From contig CANJKZ010000170.1 of the NCBI GenBank assembly GCA_947471745.1, positions 310,001-374,000 on the forward strand: 64,000 bases of DNA. The letters run 5' to 3'. Under the pieces are notes generated by a model. The model was not told the origin of the DNA. It saw only the letters and a list, made by a program, of their open reading frames with translations, and made no database searches. Positions 62,299 to 64,000 of the stretch are shown piece after piece (within the stretch, counting starts at the first letter, position 1; each line of letters opens with the position of its first letter). Made by a program: the position numbers and the translations under genes. Origin of the DNA: Closterium sp. Naga37s-1 (taxonomy: Eukaryota > Streptophyta > Zygnematophyceae > Desmidiales > Closteriaceae).

Positions 62299-63636
62299 TC
62301 AAGAAGTCAGCAAGTGAGGCACAGTAGGTACAAGGCCTAACACAGTACAGAAACGCTGATGATCACAAGGCTGAAGTGCCTTGGTGAAAACATCAGCAGT
62401 GTTGGCCTGAGAGGCCACGTAAGCAAGACGAAGCTGGCCACGCTGCTGCAACTCTCGAGCAAGGAAGTAGCGCAGAGCAATGTGCTTCGTTCTGTGCTCC
62501 AATCTGTGCTCCTGACACAAGGCCAGCATGGCCTTGTTGTCGACGTACAGAACTGGAGGAGAACGAGGTGCCTCTCCCAAGTCGGTCAGCAGGTAGGTGA
62601 GCCAGCGTAGCTCCTGTGCAGCCATGGCTCCAGCGTAGATCTCAGCCTCACAACTGGAGCTGAGAACAGAAGAAGAGCGGGTAGACCGCCAAGAGACAGA
62701 ACCGGAGCCAAGACTGAAGGTGTAACCCTGTGACGACCGCTGCGTAGCCAAGTCGTCAACCCAGGAGGCGTCAGCGTGACCAGTGAGGACAACTCGAGCC
62801 CGTCCTCCAAGCACGAGCCCCATGCCCGATGTACTGCACAAGTATCGTAACACCCTCTTCGCAGCATCCCAGTGCACCTTTCGGTGCCTACCGGGAGCCA
62901 CGTAGCGAGCCAGAAGGCTGAGAGGGTATGCGAGGTCAGGTCATGTGCAAGTCATCAGGTACATGAGGCAGCCCACAAGCTCTGGATATGGGCCACTCGG
63001 CTCTACGGACTCGTCCGAAGGTGGAGCTGAGAGCGAGTGACCGGTAGGCAGAGGAGTGGACTGTGGCAAGGAGTACGTGAAGCCGAAGCGCTGAAGGACC
63101 TGCTGCACCATGTGTGACTGAGTCAAGGTAATGGTGCGCTGTGCTCTGTCCCGGGTGATCCGCAAGCCAAGATAGCTTGTCAGCTCACCCAGGTCTGTGC
63201 ACGTGTGTCTCTTCTGCAGCTCGGACTTCACGTGGGCGAGTTCCTCAGTGTCAGCAGTAGCAAACACGAGGTTGTCTACGTACACGAGAACGTAGAACGG
63301 CTGCAGAGTAGTGTCAGTGCGTAGAAACAGAGAAGGGTCAGCAGTGGAAGGAGCAAAGCCAAGAGAAGCAAGAGTCGTCCTGAGTGTGTCGTGCCACTCA
63401 CGGGGTGCCTGGCGGAGACCGTAGACTGGCCGCCGGAGGCTCCACTGAGTACCTGCAGGAAACGACCCAGTGAAGCTAGGTGGGCGGCGCAGCCAGATCT
63501 CCTCGTGCAGGCTGCCCTGCAGGAAGGCTGTGCTGAAGTCAAGCGAGTGGAGCTCGTAGTCACGCTGAGCAGCAACGTGCAGCAGTACCCGAAGAGTGGT
63601 CATCTTCGGGGTAGGGGAGAAGGTGTGAAAGAAGTC
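62299..63636 (-). pseudogene. C8 reverse transcriptase (YVDN) and RNase H, one stop
   Basis: One minus-strand frame runs from the C9 junction to LVPTVPHLLTS with a single TGA at 62941-62943, in place of Arg in MTCTRPDLAYPL. RT has FSPTPKMTTLRVLLHVAAQRDYE and LDFSTAFLQGSLHEE. The active site is YVDNLVFA (codons complementary to 63271-63282), as in C6. RNase H has GHADASWVDD, SSCEAEIYAGA, VDNKAMLALCQEHRLEHRTKHIALRYF. The domain is otherwise well preserved. Confidence 0.85.
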
Positions 63637-64000
63637 TGTCAAACATTATATATGTTGTGTTAGTTTAGGCTACAGTGGGTTAGCCTATAGGGGGTACACA
63701 ATTCTAGGGTTAGGTACTTGTACTCTTTTCATTGCTAGTTCATTCATTCCTGTTCAGTGATTCCAACATGGTATAGAGCAGGTCCTTCCTAGGACCGAAA
63801 TTTTCTAAGGGCCCACCACTACGTAACTACCTACCTACCTACCTACCCGTGCCCTAGGGCGCCTCGGCGTGTCACGCCCCTAGAGGCCCCTCTTGACGGC
63901 CCCGCGCTAGCCCCGTTCAGGCCCCGTCGGCCCCTTTAAGGCCCCGTTCAGGCCCCGCGCTAGCCCCGTTTAGGCCCTCGCTAGCCCCGTTTCAGGCCCC
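63637..64000 (+). mobile_element. C9, copia element, 5' end at the window edge
   Basis: LTR 63637-63768 (TGTCAAACATTATATATG to TTCCAACA), primer site TGGTATAGAGCAGG at 63769-63782, then a leader with a TACC run (63826-63846) and units like GGCCCCGTTCAGGCCCCGCGCTAG. It is inserted in C8. Coding parts lie beyond the window. Confidence 0.85.

Larger units (their letters stand above)
61939..63636 (-). mobile_element. C8, copia element on the minus strand, 3' part
   Basis: It has the 3' LTR (61939-62068), 3' tail, RNase H and most of RT. It is interrupted at 63636/63637 by C9, between FFQTFSPTPK-type sequence and the rest of RT. Its subfamily is that of C6. Confidence 0.85.

Overview
This window is eukaryotic nuclear DNA from a very GC-rich, retrotransposon-packed genome. 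The main families are Ty1/copia elements with an initiator-Met-tRNA-type primer site, a chromodomain Ty3/gypsy element, a tyrosine-recombinase (DIRS/Ngaro-like) retroelement and CCCTAAA-bearing hairpins. Together they suggest a green plant lineage. My best guess is a streptophyte (charophyte-type) green alga, but that is inference; no rRNA, tRNA or conserved single-copy gene is present to prove it. Only one locus looks like an ordinary host gene, a 1167-codon minus-strand ORF at 27574-31077. Almost everything else is transposon, mostly decayed and nested.

Element names used below: C0-C9 are copia copies, B1 is a second copia lineage, YR1 and YR2 are tyrosine-recombinase retroelements, G1 is a gypsy chromovirus, and NA1 and NA2 are non-autonomous LTR elements.

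Region 1-20171: an old copia (C0) survives as three pieces (1-815, 8813-9834, 19543 to about 20171). Between them lie C1 (816-4383) with C2 inserted in it (4384-8812), and a head-to-head pair made of C3 (plus strand, 9835-14378, itself holding B1 at 10094-12185) and C4 (minus strand, 14379-19542). Region 20172 to about 27215: YR1, with Gag, RT, RNase H and tyrosine recombinase, split by NA1 (23390-24793, target duplication GCAAC). Region 27216-33455: the host gene, then a gene-poor stretch with two hairpin MITE-like elements and the end of YR2. Region 33456-40928: C5, a full-length copia with target duplication GTACA, inserted in YR2. Region 41334-55187: C7, interrupted by the full-length C6 (45681-52935, target duplication CGTGC). 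Region 55188-61938: G1 on the minus strand, interrupted by NA2 (57136-61597, identical LTRs, target duplication GTGGG). Region 61939-64000: C8 on the minus strand, inserted in G1 and cut by C9, which runs off the window.

The copia copies share one plan: a short LTR of 104-160 bp, a primer site close to TGGTATCAGAGC, a 0.7-1.7 kb leader of C-rich tandem repeats, Gag with a Gly/Ser-rich run and an unusual zinc knuckle, protease (LDSGAS), integrase, a long repetitive linker, then RT and RNase H. Every copy carries stops or frameshifts. NA1 and NA2 keep only LTRs, primer site, leader and 3' tail of this group around non-coding repeats, so they were probably moved by copia proteins supplied in trans. 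The most interesting points are this non-autonomous family, a covarying hairpin in the LTRs, a repeated QQLREW motif that matches within each element, an RT subfamily with YVDN in place of YVDD, and the expanded zinc knuckle.
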